Source: an uncultured Clostridia bacterium
GTDB lineage: Bacteria; Bacillota; Clostridia; TANB77; CAG-508
Length of the DNA stretch: 36,842 bases
Direction: 5' to 3'
Assembly: GCA_947588885.1 (NCBI GenBank)
Contig: CANQAH010000011.1
Location: 1 to 36,842 of the forward strand
Positions 1-6,580 of the stretch are shown here, in pieces; the first letter of the stretch is position 1, and each line of letters begins with the position of its first letter. Made by a program: the position numbers and the translations under genes. Under the pieces are notes generated by a model. The model was not told the origin of the DNA, did not search any database, and was given only the letters and a program-made list of their open reading frames with translations.

Positions 1-465
1 GAATATAGATTATTAGAACATGATAATAAATTCAATCAAGTATTTAATGAATTACAAAAGAATAAAGAACAAGAATTTAAACAAAAAATATTTTTTAAGG
101 GACAAATATGGGATAGCTATGAACTAATAATTGACATTATAAAAACAGCACAAAGTAAAATAGTAATAATAGATGATACTATTCTTAAAATGCTACAAAA
201 GAAAAATAAAAATGTCCAAGCAATTATTTTTACTTCACAAAATTGTAATCTAACAAAACTAGATATTAAGAAGTTTAATGAGCAATATGGGGTATTAAAA
301 ATAACACGCACAGATAAATTCCATGATAGGTTTATTATTATAGATAATAAAGAACTTTATCATTGCGGAGCATCACTCAAAGACTTAGGTAAAAAATGCT
401 TTGGCATTAACAAGATAGAAGGAATCGAATTTATAGAAAATATAAATAAAATAATTAATTTCTGA
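1..465 (+). CDS. ORF6N-type protein, C-terminal PLD-like part (5' truncated by window)
   Basis: The frame is open from base 1, so only the C-terminal 154 residues are visible; an internal ATG at 190 is probably not the start. The readable part has a charged coiled stretch (EFKQKIFFKGQIWD), a hydrophobic beta strand (KIVIID), and the signature FHDRFIIID followed by YHCGASLKDLGKKCFG. I recognise this as the C-terminal phospholipase D-like half of ORF6N/RhuM-like phage-type regulatory proteins, where an N-terminal DNA-binding ORF6N domain precedes it. After KIVIID the sequence runs directly into DTILKML; relatives as I remember them have a few more residues here (an IDNYID-like segment), so a short in-frame deletion is possible. 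Family assignment is from motif memory. Confidence 0.7.
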   Translation, partial: EYRLLEHDNKFNQVFNELQKNKEQEFKQKIFFKGQIWDSYELIIDIIKTAQSKIVIIDDTILKMLQKKNKNVQAIIFTSQNCNLTKLDIKKFNEQYGVLKITRTDKFHDRFIIIDNKELYHCGASLKDLGKKCFGINKIEGIEFIENINKIINF

Positions 466-537
466 TACCTTTATATAAGTATTTTTTTCTGTAGTATAAT
501 AATTTTATCAAATAGTGATTTGTAAGTAGGAGTATAA

Positions 538-591
538 ATGAATATAAAAATATCAAACCTGTGTACACTTCCAAGGAAAGTGGTAAAATAA
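538..591 (+). CDS. Mini-ORF of 17 codons in a self-contained short transcript unit
   Basis: AGGAG at 528-532 is followed six bases later by ATG and a 17-codon frame, MNIKISNLCTLPRKVVK, ending TAA. A TATAAT box lies at 495-500, and an intrinsic terminator (576-607) overlaps the last codons, with the stop codon in its loop. The unit would give a transcript of about 100 nt. It might be a leader peptide or an RNA with incidental coding. The following gene has its own promoter, so simple attenuation of that gene is not required. No homology is recognised. Confidence 0.3.
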   Translation: MNIKISNLCTLPRKVVK

Positions 592-607
592 CACTTTCTA
601 TTTTTTT
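576..607 (+). terminator. Intrinsic terminator overlapping mini-ORF
   Basis: GAAAGTG (576-582) pairs with CACTTTC (592-598) around a 9-base loop, followed by TATTTTTTT. An upstream CACTT (566-570) can pair with the same AAGTG, so an alternative, weaker hairpin is possible. Confidence 0.55.
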
Positions 608-621
608 GCAAGTTAAAAATG

Positions 622-650
622 TTGACCTTACATAATATGTGTGATATATT
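622..650 (+). promoter_or_regulatory. Sigma-A type promoter for the LRV-repeat gene
   Basis: TTGACC (622-627), a 17-base spacer and TATATT (645-650). A transcript from about 657 would place the GTG start at 705, with its AAGGAG, in a leader of about 48 bases. It would leave the upstream ATG at 669 without a ribosome binding site. Confidence 0.6.
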
Positions 651-704
651 TCATGGTTAAAGAGCAATATGCCTAGTAAAAAATACTTTAAAGGAGTGAA
701 AAAC

Positions 705-1262
705 GTGAAAATTTTAATTGATTTGTCCAAAATTTCTTTTGAGTGCCGGTTAATGCTAGCAAAAAGTACATCCGATGAAAACATACTGAAGGCACTTTCA
801 GAAGAAACATACCCTATTGTAAGAAGAACCGTAGCTGAAAATCCCGATGCAACTTATGAAATTCTTTTAAAACTTTCAAAAGACGAAGATTGGCAAGTAA
901 GAAAAGCAGTAGCTGGTAATACTAATGTAACTTCTGACATTCTTTTAAGTCTTTCTGAAGATGTAAACTATCTTGTAGTAGAAGAAGTATTAGGTAATAC
1001 TAAAGCAACTCCCGAAATTCTTTTAAAATATTCAAAAAGTAAACCTAAAATGAGAGAAATCGTAGCAAGAAATACCAATGCAACCGCTGAAATTCTTTTG
1101 CAACTTTCGAAAGATGAAGATTTGAATGTAAGAATAGCAGTAGCAAATAATATTAGTGCAACTTTTGAAATCCTTCAAAGTCTGTTTCTTGACAGTAACT
1201 CTTTGGTGGCTCAAACAGCTTTATACACTTACAGAGAAAAATATTACAGAGAAAACCATTAA
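705..1262 (+). CDS. LRV/HEAT-like repeat protein
   Basis: GTG start chosen because AAGGAG (691-696) sits 8 bases upstream; an in-frame ATG at 669 has no Shine-Dalgarno sequence. The 185-residue product is almost entirely five tandem repeats of about 26 residues. Each has the pattern V-R-x-A-V-A-x-N-x-x-A-T-x-E-I-L-L-x-L-S-x-D, followed by a degenerate cap. This fits variant leucine-rich (LRV) or HEAT-like repeats, which form solenoids for protein-protein contacts. No enzymatic domain, signal peptide or membrane segment is visible. It has its own promoter and stands alone. It contains the one in-frame CGG codon (747-749) I found outside the two frameshift sites; Arg fits the repeat pattern there. 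Confidence 0.75.
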   Translation: MKILIDLSKISFECRLMLAKSTSDENILKALSEETYPIVRRTVAENPDATYEILLKLSKDEDWQVRKAVAGNTNVTSDILLSLSEDVNYLVVEEVLGNTKATPEILLKYSKSKPKMREIVARNTNATAEILLQLSKDEDLNVRIAVANNISATFEILQSLFLDSNSLVAQTALYTYREKYYRENH

Positions 1263-1280
1263 AATTTTTACACCCCCGCG

Positions 1281-1334
1281 CTTGTTAAATAACAAGTCTG
1301 GGATTTACTTTAGTAAATTGATACTTTGTATCAA
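1281..1334. other. Cluster of three small perfect hairpins
   Basis: Three inverted repeats follow one another: CTTGTT-aaat-AACAAG (1281-1296), TTTACT-tt-AGTAAA (1304-1317) and TTGATAC-ttt-GTATCAA (1318-1334). None is followed by a T-tract, so they are not a terminator. They lie just 3' of the LRV gene. Function unknown. Farther right (about 1434-1507, minus strand) a short open stretch reads MINLLQVNEPDEIKK to a stop, possibly the remnant of a lost gene. Confidence 0.4.
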
Positions 1335-1384
1335 TCGTCCAAAAGAAAAAAGCATTGTAGATAACTATGACGTTCGCTTTAAAC

Positions 1385-1433
1385 AAAAAAATGACAAATT
1401 TCTAACATCAAGTTAAAATTTTGTCATTTTTTT
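1385..1433. terminator. Bidirectional intrinsic terminator
   Basis: An A-run plus ATGACAAA pairs with TTTTGTCAT plus a T-run. The stem is flanked by A-rich sequence on the left and T-rich on the right, so it can terminate transcription from both sides: the plus-strand LRV gene and the minus-strand toxin-antitoxin operon. Confidence 0.7.
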
Positions 1434-1540
1434 ATTTCATCTGGTTCATTAACTTGTAGCAAATTAATCATAATTTCAATTTCATCTATATCTTGTGACT
1501 TTATTTATATCTATATATTTTTTCATTGAATTGCCATATT

Positions 1541-1849
1541 TTATAATAATGTTATCCAATTTCTTCTTCCATACATAACTCTTACAATTTGTATATTTTC
1601 ATCATTTATTCTATAAAAAATAATATAATTATCAACTACTAGTTTCCTAATTTCAAATCTTTTGATTATATCATCATCTATAATAGAATACATTTCTGGA
1701 TTATCTTTTAGACCATCTATTTCTTCTTTTATCTTTGTAATTAGTTTTTGGGCTGTATTAGCTTCTTGTAAATTATATTTGATGTATCGTTTTATCTCGA
1801 CTAAATCTTTCTTTGATTCCATTGAATATTCTATATTATATTTTTTCAA
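1541..1849 (-). CDS. RelE/ParE-family toxin
   Basis: A 102-residue protein, the usual length for ParE/RelE toxins. It opens with a beta strand (YNIEYSMESKKDLVEIKRYI), a helical hairpin with a LITKIKEEIDGLKDNPEMY segment, then the conserved C-terminal strands (RKLVVDNYIIFYRIND and IQIVRVMYGRRNW). The pattern PEM-(x)n-R-x-L-V-V-x-N-Y-I-I-F-Y-R is typical of the ParE branch; ParE toxins act on DNA gyrase and RelE toxins cleave mRNA, and I cannot decide between them from sequence. The start is TTG, with GAGGA six bases upstream. The gene lies 18 bases downstream of the antitoxin, in the same operon. Confidence 0.85.
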   Translation of the reverse strand: MKKYNIEYSMESKKDLVEIKRYIKYNLQEANTAQKLITKIKEEIDGLKDNPEMYSIIDDDIIKRFEIRKLVVDNYIIFYRINDENIQIVRVMYGRRNWITLL

Positions 1850-1867
1850 AGGCTGTCCTCTTTCTTT

Positions 1868-2122
1868 TTAAATTTTATCTAACTCGTCAAAAACTTCTTT
1901 TGATGAATATTTTTTGTCTTTTTCTAATGAATTAATTCCTTTTTCTAATTCTTTGTATAGAGAATATTTATCTGTTAGAAGTTCGTATAATTCAATACTC
2001 ATTACTGCTAAATCCCCTGCACCATTTTTAGTAATATATACTGGACTGTTTGTTTGATGGCAAATTGTAGAAATTTCATTATAATTATTTCTCAAATCAG
2101 AACTTGGTCTAATAATTGGCAT
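1868..2122 (-). CDS. Phd/YefM-family antitoxin
   Basis: 84 residues. The start is ATG at 2122, preceded by GGAGGTG at the right distance; a longer reading to 2152 would put the ribosome binding site inside the gene. The N-terminus (MPIIRPSSDLRNNYNEIS, then SPVYITKNGAGDLAVMSIELYE) is the classic Phd/YefM DNA-binding fold. The charged C-terminal tail (KELEKGINSLEKDKKYSSKEV) is the expected toxin-neutralising segment. It precedes the ParE-like toxin and probably represses its own promoter at the inverted repeat 2161-2187. Confidence 0.88.
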   Translation of the reverse strand: MPIIRPSSDLRNNYNEISTICHQTNSPVYITKNGAGDLAVMSIELYELLTDKYSLYKELEKGINSLEKDKKYSSKEVFDELDKI

Positions 2123-2152
2123 ATTAAACACCTCCATAAATATTATATACAT

Positions 2153-2187
2153 ATTTTATCAAAATATTGATATATGGTCAATATTTT
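2153..2187 (-). promoter_or_regulatory. Promoter and operator of the toxin-antitoxin operon
   Basis: On the minus strand, TTGACC (2181-2176), 17 bases, then TAAAAT (2158-2153). A perfect inverted repeat AAAATATTGA-tatatgg-TCAATATTTT (2161-2187) covers the -35 box and most of the spacer. This is the expected geometry for autorepression by the antitoxin or the toxin-antitoxin complex. Confidence 0.65.
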
Positions 2188-2233
2188 TTGATTAATTTTA
2201 GTTTTAAAATTTACAGGTACAAGCCCAGTTAAA

Positions 2234-3358
2234 TTAAAAATTAATTGTTGGATCATATGAAGGTATATAATTATCTGCATTATTGTTTTCTGTTGTATTT
2301 AATTGTTTTTTAGTTGTTGTATTATTTGTAACATCATATATTTCTATCGTATTATCTGTAACACTGTTCATATTATTGTTATTATCTGTTATATAAACAA
2401 TTTGATAGCCATCACAATTTTCAATTACATAATTTACAAAATTTTGTACTTTTTCAGTTCCTATATAAAAACACTTTCCTGAATCTAAAATATTTGTTGT
2501 AAGATATCCATCTTCACTTATTGAAACACTAATATTCTCATATCCTAGTATTGGTATATTAACACTTATACTCATAATAGGTTCATGCCATTGATTATCA
2601 TTATATACATTTTCAACATCAGTATTATCAAATAACATTTGCCAAATAATATCATCATTTATATTTTGAAATTCAACAGTTTGTTTTTTCTCATTTCCTT
2701 CTTCATCAAAATCCCAATAGTAATAATATTCTGTTTCAAAAGACATGAAATCCTTTAAATTTAATTCTTTAATAAGTTGGTCAAGTGTAGATGGTATATA
2801 ATCCATATTACGATATAAATAATATTCTGTAGTATTTTCAAATTTTAAAGCAATAACACATTTGCTAGATAGATTTTTTATGGAATAAAGAGTAGCATTT
2901 CTAGTATATTCAATTTTTGAAATACTGTCATATCCAGTTAATACTGCTATTCCAAGTTCTTTATCTATCATATCATCAGATATTTCTATATTTTTACTTG
3001 CATAATTACTACTGTTATATTCAACTGAAGAAAATTGCTGACATATTGTCATGTTTTCCCAAGCTGGAACTCTTTCAATGCTCGGTTGAATTGATTCATT
3101 GTCTAAATATACTTCTTTTATAGGCCAATTCTTATTTCTAATATTACTTATGCTATTATCATTATTTTGTTCAGCTTTCTTATAAAACAAATCTTTTTGA
3201 CTAAATCCTATAACTACAATAATTACTATACAAATTGGAATTAAAGCATATTTAATTTTTTTCATACTACTCATTTTTTCTATTTTTGATAGAATTGCAT
3301 TGTAGTTCTTTTCCTTATTAAAATCTTTTTCTATCTCTTTTTTAAGGTTATTATACAT
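2234..3358 (-). CDS. Putative membrane-anchored anti-sigma factor
   Basis: 374 residues. About 35 N-terminal charged residues likely face the cytoplasm (KKEIEKDFNKEKNYNAILSKIEKM). They are followed by one transmembrane helix (YALIPICIVIIVVIGF, about 38-53) and a large extracellular part with no domain I can name. The C-terminus is Asn/Thr-rich. The gene overlaps the end of the ECF sigma gene by 8 bases, with its GAAGGTGAT ribosome site inside that gene. This is the usual translational coupling of sigma and anti-sigma. Function is inferred from this arrangement and topology, not from a recognised anti-sigma motif. Confidence 0.65.
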   Translation of the reverse strand: MYNNLKKEIEKDFNKEKNYNAILSKIEKMSSMKKIKYALIPICIVIIVVIGFSQKDLFYKKAEQNNDNSISNIRNKNWPIKEVYLDNESIQPSIERVPAWENMTICQQFSSVEYNSSNYASKNIEISDDMIDKELGIAVLTGYDSISKIEYTRNATLYSIKNLSSKCVIALKFENTTEYYLYRNMDYIPSTLDQLIKELNLKDFMSFETEYYYYWDFDEEGNEKKQTVEFQNINDDIIWQMLFDNTDVENVYNDNQWHEPIMSISVNIPILGYENISVSISEDGYLTTNILDSGKCFYIGTEKVQNFVNYVIENCDGYQIVYITDNNNNMNSVTDNTIEIYDVTNNTTTKKQLNTTENNNADNYIPSYDPTINF

Positions 3359-3899
3359 TTATATCACCTTCTATCTTTACATTTTTCTTTATGTCCGTTA
3401 TAGTTCGATATAAAATATTTTTAACATTAGATTCACTAATCTTAAGTTCATTTGAGATTTCAGATAATTTTAAATCCATGTAATAGTATAAATAAAAGAT
3501 TTTTATTATCTTAATATCCTTTTGCTTAATATATTTCCAAATTTCTTCCGCTTCTAGCTTAGTAACTATATCCATTTCTAGATCAAAATTAGAAGGAATT
3601 TCTAATTCATACTCATTTTCATCTTTATCACTAAAAATCGAAAAGGTTTTTAGCTGATATCTTTTTCCATAAAATCTTTGTATTTTCTTTTTAGCTATCC
3701 CTATAATATAATTTTGGTAATTATCTAATTCTAAATATTTTTTTCTTTTTAAAATCTTATATAGCTCTACATATGTTTCTTGTAATAAATCATTAACATC
3801 ATTAATACTAGCAGAATTACATACTATATACATTAATGTACGATTATATGTATCATCATACACTTTTTCAAAATTTTCTAGTGATAATTGAGTACTCAT
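3351..3899 (-). CDS. ECF-type RNA polymerase sigma factor
   Basis: 182 residues from the ATG at 3899, preceded by AAAGGAGA; a TTG start 15 bases upstream would place that site inside the gene. Region 2 is seen in MYIVCNSASINDVNDLLQETYVELYKIL, where the DLLQETY segment is the core-binding helix. Region 4 is a helix-turn-helix near the C-terminus (YYYMDLKLSEISNELKISES, then NVKNILYR). ECF factors direct polymerase to a small regulon, usually including themselves. A TGAAAC sequence (minus strand, 3947-3942) lies at a plausible -35 distance upstream; a matching -10 is not clear. It is coupled to the downstream anti-sigma candidate. Confidence 0.85.
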   Translation of the reverse strand: MSTQLSLENFEKVYDDTYNRTLMYIVCNSASINDVNDLLQETYVELYKILKRKKYLELDNYQNYIIGIAKKKIQRFYGKRYQLKTFSIFSDKDENEYELEIPSNFDLEMDIVTKLEAEEIWKYIKQKDIKIIKIFYLYYYMDLKLSEISNELKISESNVKNILYRTITDIKKNVKIEGDINV

Positions 3900-4040
3900 T
3901 TTATCTCCTTTCAATATATAGTGCTATATTTTTCAAAAAAAGTTTCATTTTTTTATATATTGCAAAAAAATACTTACTCGAGCTAATTATAATTTATTTA
4001 AATAATATTCTAAAAACAGATATATTTTGATTTTAAATTT

Positions 4041-4090
4041 GGCGGAGCCTTTCTATAATGGGAAATTCGGCGAACTTTCCTATAAGATAA
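4041..4090. repeat. Intergenic palindromic repeat, copy 1
   Basis: GGCGGAGCC mini-hairpin followed by a GGGAAA ... TTTCC palindrome with apex TTCGGCGAA, ending in TATAAGAT. Same family as copies at 6443, 8800, 8951, 31802, 33357, 33484 and 36800, and same orientation. It abuts the T-tract (minus strand) of the terminator at 4093-4124. Confidence 0.8.
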
Positions 4091-4092
4091 AA

Positions 4093-4124
4093 AACAGGAA
4101 TAAATAATATTATCTATTCCTGTT
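4093..4124 (-). terminator. Terminator of the small minus-strand transcript
   Basis: AACAGGAATA and TATTCCTGTT pair. Read on the minus strand the hairpin is followed by TTTTTTATC, which runs into repeat copy 1. The stop codon of the 34-residue peptide lies in the loop. Confidence 0.7.
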
Positions 4125-4214
4125 AATTTTGCTTAGTGCTTTGTAGTATAGTATATCTACTGTTAAAATGGTTATAAATAAAACTAGTTTAATTATTATA
4201 GGCATTATATTCAT
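4110..4214 (-). CDS. Small hydrophobic peptide (34 aa), possible type I toxin-like
   Basis: ATG at 4214 opens a 34-codon frame: MNIMPIIIKLVLFITILTVD, then ILYYKALSKINRNR. It is a single hydrophobic helix with a positively charged tail, the size and character of small membrane peptides such as type I toxins. A TTGACA-containing promoter lies at 4279-4308, and a terminator directly overlaps the 3' end, so it forms an independent transcript. I see no clear Shine-Dalgarno sequence, so translation may be weak or the RNA itself may be the product. No antisense promoter was identified. Confidence 0.35.
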   Translation of the reverse strand: MNIMPIIIKLVLFITILTVDILYYKALSKINRNR

Positions 4215-4278
4215 ATTTAATAATTTTTGTATAAACTATTGCAATTTTTTTTTTTAATTGTATAATATATTTAACAAA

Positions 4279-4335
4279 TATATATTATAGTTAATAATTC
4301 CCTGTCAATTCGAAGCTTTACGTTTAGTGCGTAAA
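4279..4335 (-). promoter_or_regulatory. Promoter with upstream inverted repeat for the small transcript
   Basis: On the minus strand, perfect TTGACA (4308-4303), 18 bases, then TATATA (4284-4279). Immediately upstream is the inverted repeat TTTACG-tttagtg-CGTAAA (4317-4335), a possible regulator site. Confidence 0.45.
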
Positions 4336-4360
4336 AGGTATATGTAGATGAGATGGGGGA

Positions 4361-5206
4361 TTATTGATTTTCTCTTTTTTTAGTAAATTTTTTATAATAG
4401 GTTGCATCATTGGGTATGAATTTCCAATGTCTATAAGGGATTGTCCAAGTATTCATATTGTGTAAACCTGTCGATACACCAATATTAAAATTAGGATGTA
4501 TTTCTCTAATTCTATTTAATATATGTTTATAAAGTTTTTCTTTAGCAATAGTCTTTTTTCCTCTTTTTTGGCTATTTGGTAGTTTTTCTTTATGAAAGTT
4601 ATTTAGTCTAAAATTTATTGAACCTAATATTATATCCATGCATTGTAAAATAACGTGACTATGAGAAATTACTTCAGCTATATTTTCTCTTTTAATGTGA
4701 ACATTATTATCTTTAAAGATATTTACATTGTTTAACCCATATACAAAATCTATAAAAGTATTATTTCTATTAGGTGTATTAGGTAACTTATCAAAATAGA
4801 ATCTAATATCAAGTTCTTTATCTTTTAGAGGATTACTATTTTCAAATCCAAAAGCCCATTTTACGAATTGATAATAAAGTAGATAGTATTCATTATCAAT
4901 CTGATTATCTGTTAAATTGTTGGCTATATAACAAACAGGCTTAAACATAATCCTAATTTTTATATTACTTGTTTTTATATAATCAAAAAATAGATTTATC
5001 ATTTCTATATATTTATCTAAATAAGATTCTGTAACTTTAGACCATTTTATTTCTCCAAACAAATTTAATTCTTCTTTCTTTTTATTTAAAGTAATATTTA
5101 GCTTATCGATTTGTGCTGCATTTACTATAGCTCCACCATAGAAATTTCCAAAATATTTTCCTTTTTTTGCAGATTCGTCGCAATATATAATATATTCTTC
5201 CTTCAA
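4361..5206 (-). CDS. DUF3800 domain protein
   Basis: 281 residues from TTG at 5206, which has GGAGG eight bases upstream; an ATG at 5221 lacks any such site, and relatives typically begin just before the catalytic-looking motif. The N-terminus reads EEYIIYCDESAKKG, the YxDES signature of DUF3800, a family with an RNase H-like fold often found near phage and defence genes. Further acidic positions (FYFDKLPN; MDIILGSINF) fit the family's conserved Asp residues. The C-terminus is lysine-rich. It lies 36 bases downstream of the HTH gene in one operon. The biochemical activity of the family is not well established. Confidence 0.8.
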   Translation of the reverse strand: MKEEYIIYCDESAKKGKYFGNFYGGAIVNAAQIDKLNITLNKKKEELNLFGEIKWSKVTESYLDKYIEMINLFFDYIKTSNIKIRIMFKPVCYIANNLTDNQIDNEYYLLYYQFVKWAFGFENSNPLKDKELDIRFYFDKLPNTPNRNNTFIDFVYGLNNVNIFKDNNVHIKRENIAEVISHSHVILQCMDIILGSINFRLNNFHKEKLPNSQKRGKKTIAKEKLYKHILNRIREIHPNFNIGVSTGLHNMNTWTIPYRHWKFIPNDATYYKKFTKKRENQ

Positions 5207-5242
5207 ATGTATTTCCTCCATTTATGTTAAAATATAAATTAA

Positions 5243-5992
5243 TTATGTGTGAAAAATTTTAAATGGTTCTATATTCACCATTCCACTACTTATTAACTCT
5301 AGCTCTAATTTTTCTCTTTCAATATTATTAATTTGAATCTTTTTTCTTAATTCCATTTCATCGTTACTTAATATTACATCAAATAATCTTTTATTATCTT
5401 CATTTTGCAATATCAATAATGCATTATAACCATCTAGAAAAGGTATTTTTTCTATTAATTCTTTTGATAAGTTTTTCCAAAAATATGTGACTGCTTCAAA
5501 ACCTCTTCTTGGTTTATCTGCAATGTCAGGAATTATCCAATCTCTTCCTTGTTTCTTTGCACTTCTTATTTTTCCTCGCCTTATCCACTGTCTAACTGTA
5601 ACATCGGTAACATTATATAGTTTCGCATATTCAGATACACTAAGATAATTACACTTTACACTTAATAATATATATTCATCATTAAATGTTTCTTCTGTAA
5701 TTTCGTTATCTTCTACTTTTATTTCAGAGCAAAAACTTAAACTTAAATCAATAGAGTCATTTTTCAGTAAATAACAATAACACCACCAGTCATCTGTTAG
5801 TTTTGGTAAATTTAAGGTTTCTAATTTTCTTAAAAATTTTTCACATAATTTTAAATATTTTTCTTTATGTTCTTTTGATTGATTTTCCAAGTCATCATTT
5901 TCTTTGTAATAATTATAGTGACTTTTAAATTCTTCGATTATTTCATCTTGAGTTTGTGAATGATATTGTTTAAAAATTAGTTTTTTATTCAT
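5243..5992 (-). CDS. HTH (MerR/excisionase-like) regulator, partner of DUF3800
   Basis: 249 residues, ATG with AAGGAG upstream. A DNA-binding segment sits in the middle at about residues 116-160: YLSVSEYAKLYNVTDVTVRQ, then WIRRGKIRSAKKQGRDWIIP. This is a winged helix-turn-helix of the excisionase/HTH_17 type, where R-x-G-R-D-W-x-I-P forms the wing. The N-terminal part is charged and contains DDWWCYCY; the C-terminal part is helical. It is the first gene of a two-gene operon with DUF3800. Two identical-type inverted repeats just upstream of its start suggest it represses itself. Known as a common hypothetical family; the role of the pair is undetermined. Confidence 0.75.
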   Translation of the reverse strand: MNKKLIFKQYHSQTQDEIIEEFKSHYNYYKENDDLENQSKEHKEKYLKLCEKFLRKLETLNLPKLTDDWWCYCYLLKNDSIDLSLSFCSEIKVEDNEITEETFNDEYILLSVKCNYLSVSEYAKLYNVTDVTVRQWIRRGKIRSAKKQGRDWIIPDIADKPRRGFEAVTYFWKNLSKELIEKIPFLDGYNALLILQNEDNKRLFDVILSNDEMELRKKIQINNIEREKLELELISSGMVNIEPFKIFHT

Positions 5993-6005
5993 ATTTGCTC
6001 CTTAA

Positions 6006-6054
6006 TTGTATTTCTTTAATACAATTATTGTATCACACTAATACAAAATGTCAA
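6006..6054 (-). promoter_or_regulatory. Promoter with two tandem operators for the HTH-DUF3800 operon
   Basis: On the minus strand, TTGACA (6054-6049), 16 bases, then TACAAT (6032-6027). Two 19-bp inverted repeats share the half-sites TTGTAT and ATACAA with 7-base spacers: 6006-6024 and 6028-6046. Their centres are 22 bases apart, about two helical turns. One covers the spacer and -10, the other the expected start site. Confidence 0.7.
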
Positions 6055-6135
6055 TATGTAAAAATATTTTTATTATTTGTTACACAGTTATATAAAACTA
6101 TACCTATTTTTTATCTCCAAAAGATTTTTTCTTCT

Positions 6136-6334
6136 ATGAAAGAAAATCCATTATTAGAGCAGTCATTAAATTTTGAATCTAAAATTATTAAATTGCAAAA
6201 GTTTTTATTAAAAGAAATAAACAAATTATGTAAGTAACAAACCTGATTTTATTTCAAAATTACATCTTGTTTTGGAAAAATGCACAGAAACAGAATATTG
6301 AACTAGAATACTAGAAAAATCTGATTTTTATTAA
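6136..6334 (+). pseudogene. Decayed four-helix-bundle (S23/Avd-like) gene
   Basis: ATG at 6136 opens MKENPLLEQSLNFESKIIKL, then QKFLLKEINKLCK and a stop. In another frame from 6239 the sequence resumes as KPDFISKLHLVLEKCTETEY, stop, TRILEKSDFY. Together these match the start and the end of the four-helix-bundle protein family (23S rRNA intervening-sequence protein type). The conserved middle (the R-S-G-T-S-I-G-A-N region) is missing, and one in-frame TGA is present. There is no ribosome binding site. Confidence 0.7.
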
Positions 6335-6442
6335 TTATAAATACGTAATAAAGAAAATGTCCTTATCCATTCTAAATATTGTAAGATTCAAAATACAATA
6401 TAAAAAATATTGAAGTTGTACTTTTTATGGTCCAATAATTGT

Positions 6443-6490
6443 GCAAAGCCTTTATATAATAGGAAATTCGGAGAAATTTCCTATTATATA
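6443..6490. repeat. Intergenic palindromic repeat, copy 2
   Basis: GCAAAGCC followed by TATAATAGGAAA-TTCGGAGAA-ATTTCCTATTATA. The right end runs directly into the T-tract (minus strand) of the terminator at 6496-6533. Confidence 0.85.
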
Positions 6491-6495
6491 AATAA

Positions 6496-6533
6496 AAACA
6501 CTACATTTTGCTTCAAGTGGCAATGTAGTGTTT
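6496..6533 (-). terminator. Terminator of the cytidylyltransferase-SDR operon
   Basis: AAACACTACATT pairs perfectly with AATGTAGTGTTT (12 bp). On the minus strand it is followed by TTTATTTAT and then repeat copy 2. It lies 48 bases past the SDR stop codon. Confidence 0.8.
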
Positions 6534-6580
6534 ATCATAACATCGTGGTAATACACATTTCGATATGTTAATTTACTAAT

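Noticed and set aside
669..704. ATG at 669 as start of the LRV gene
   Set aside because: No ribosome site and only about 12 bases after the predicted transcription start; GTG at 705 has AAGGAG.
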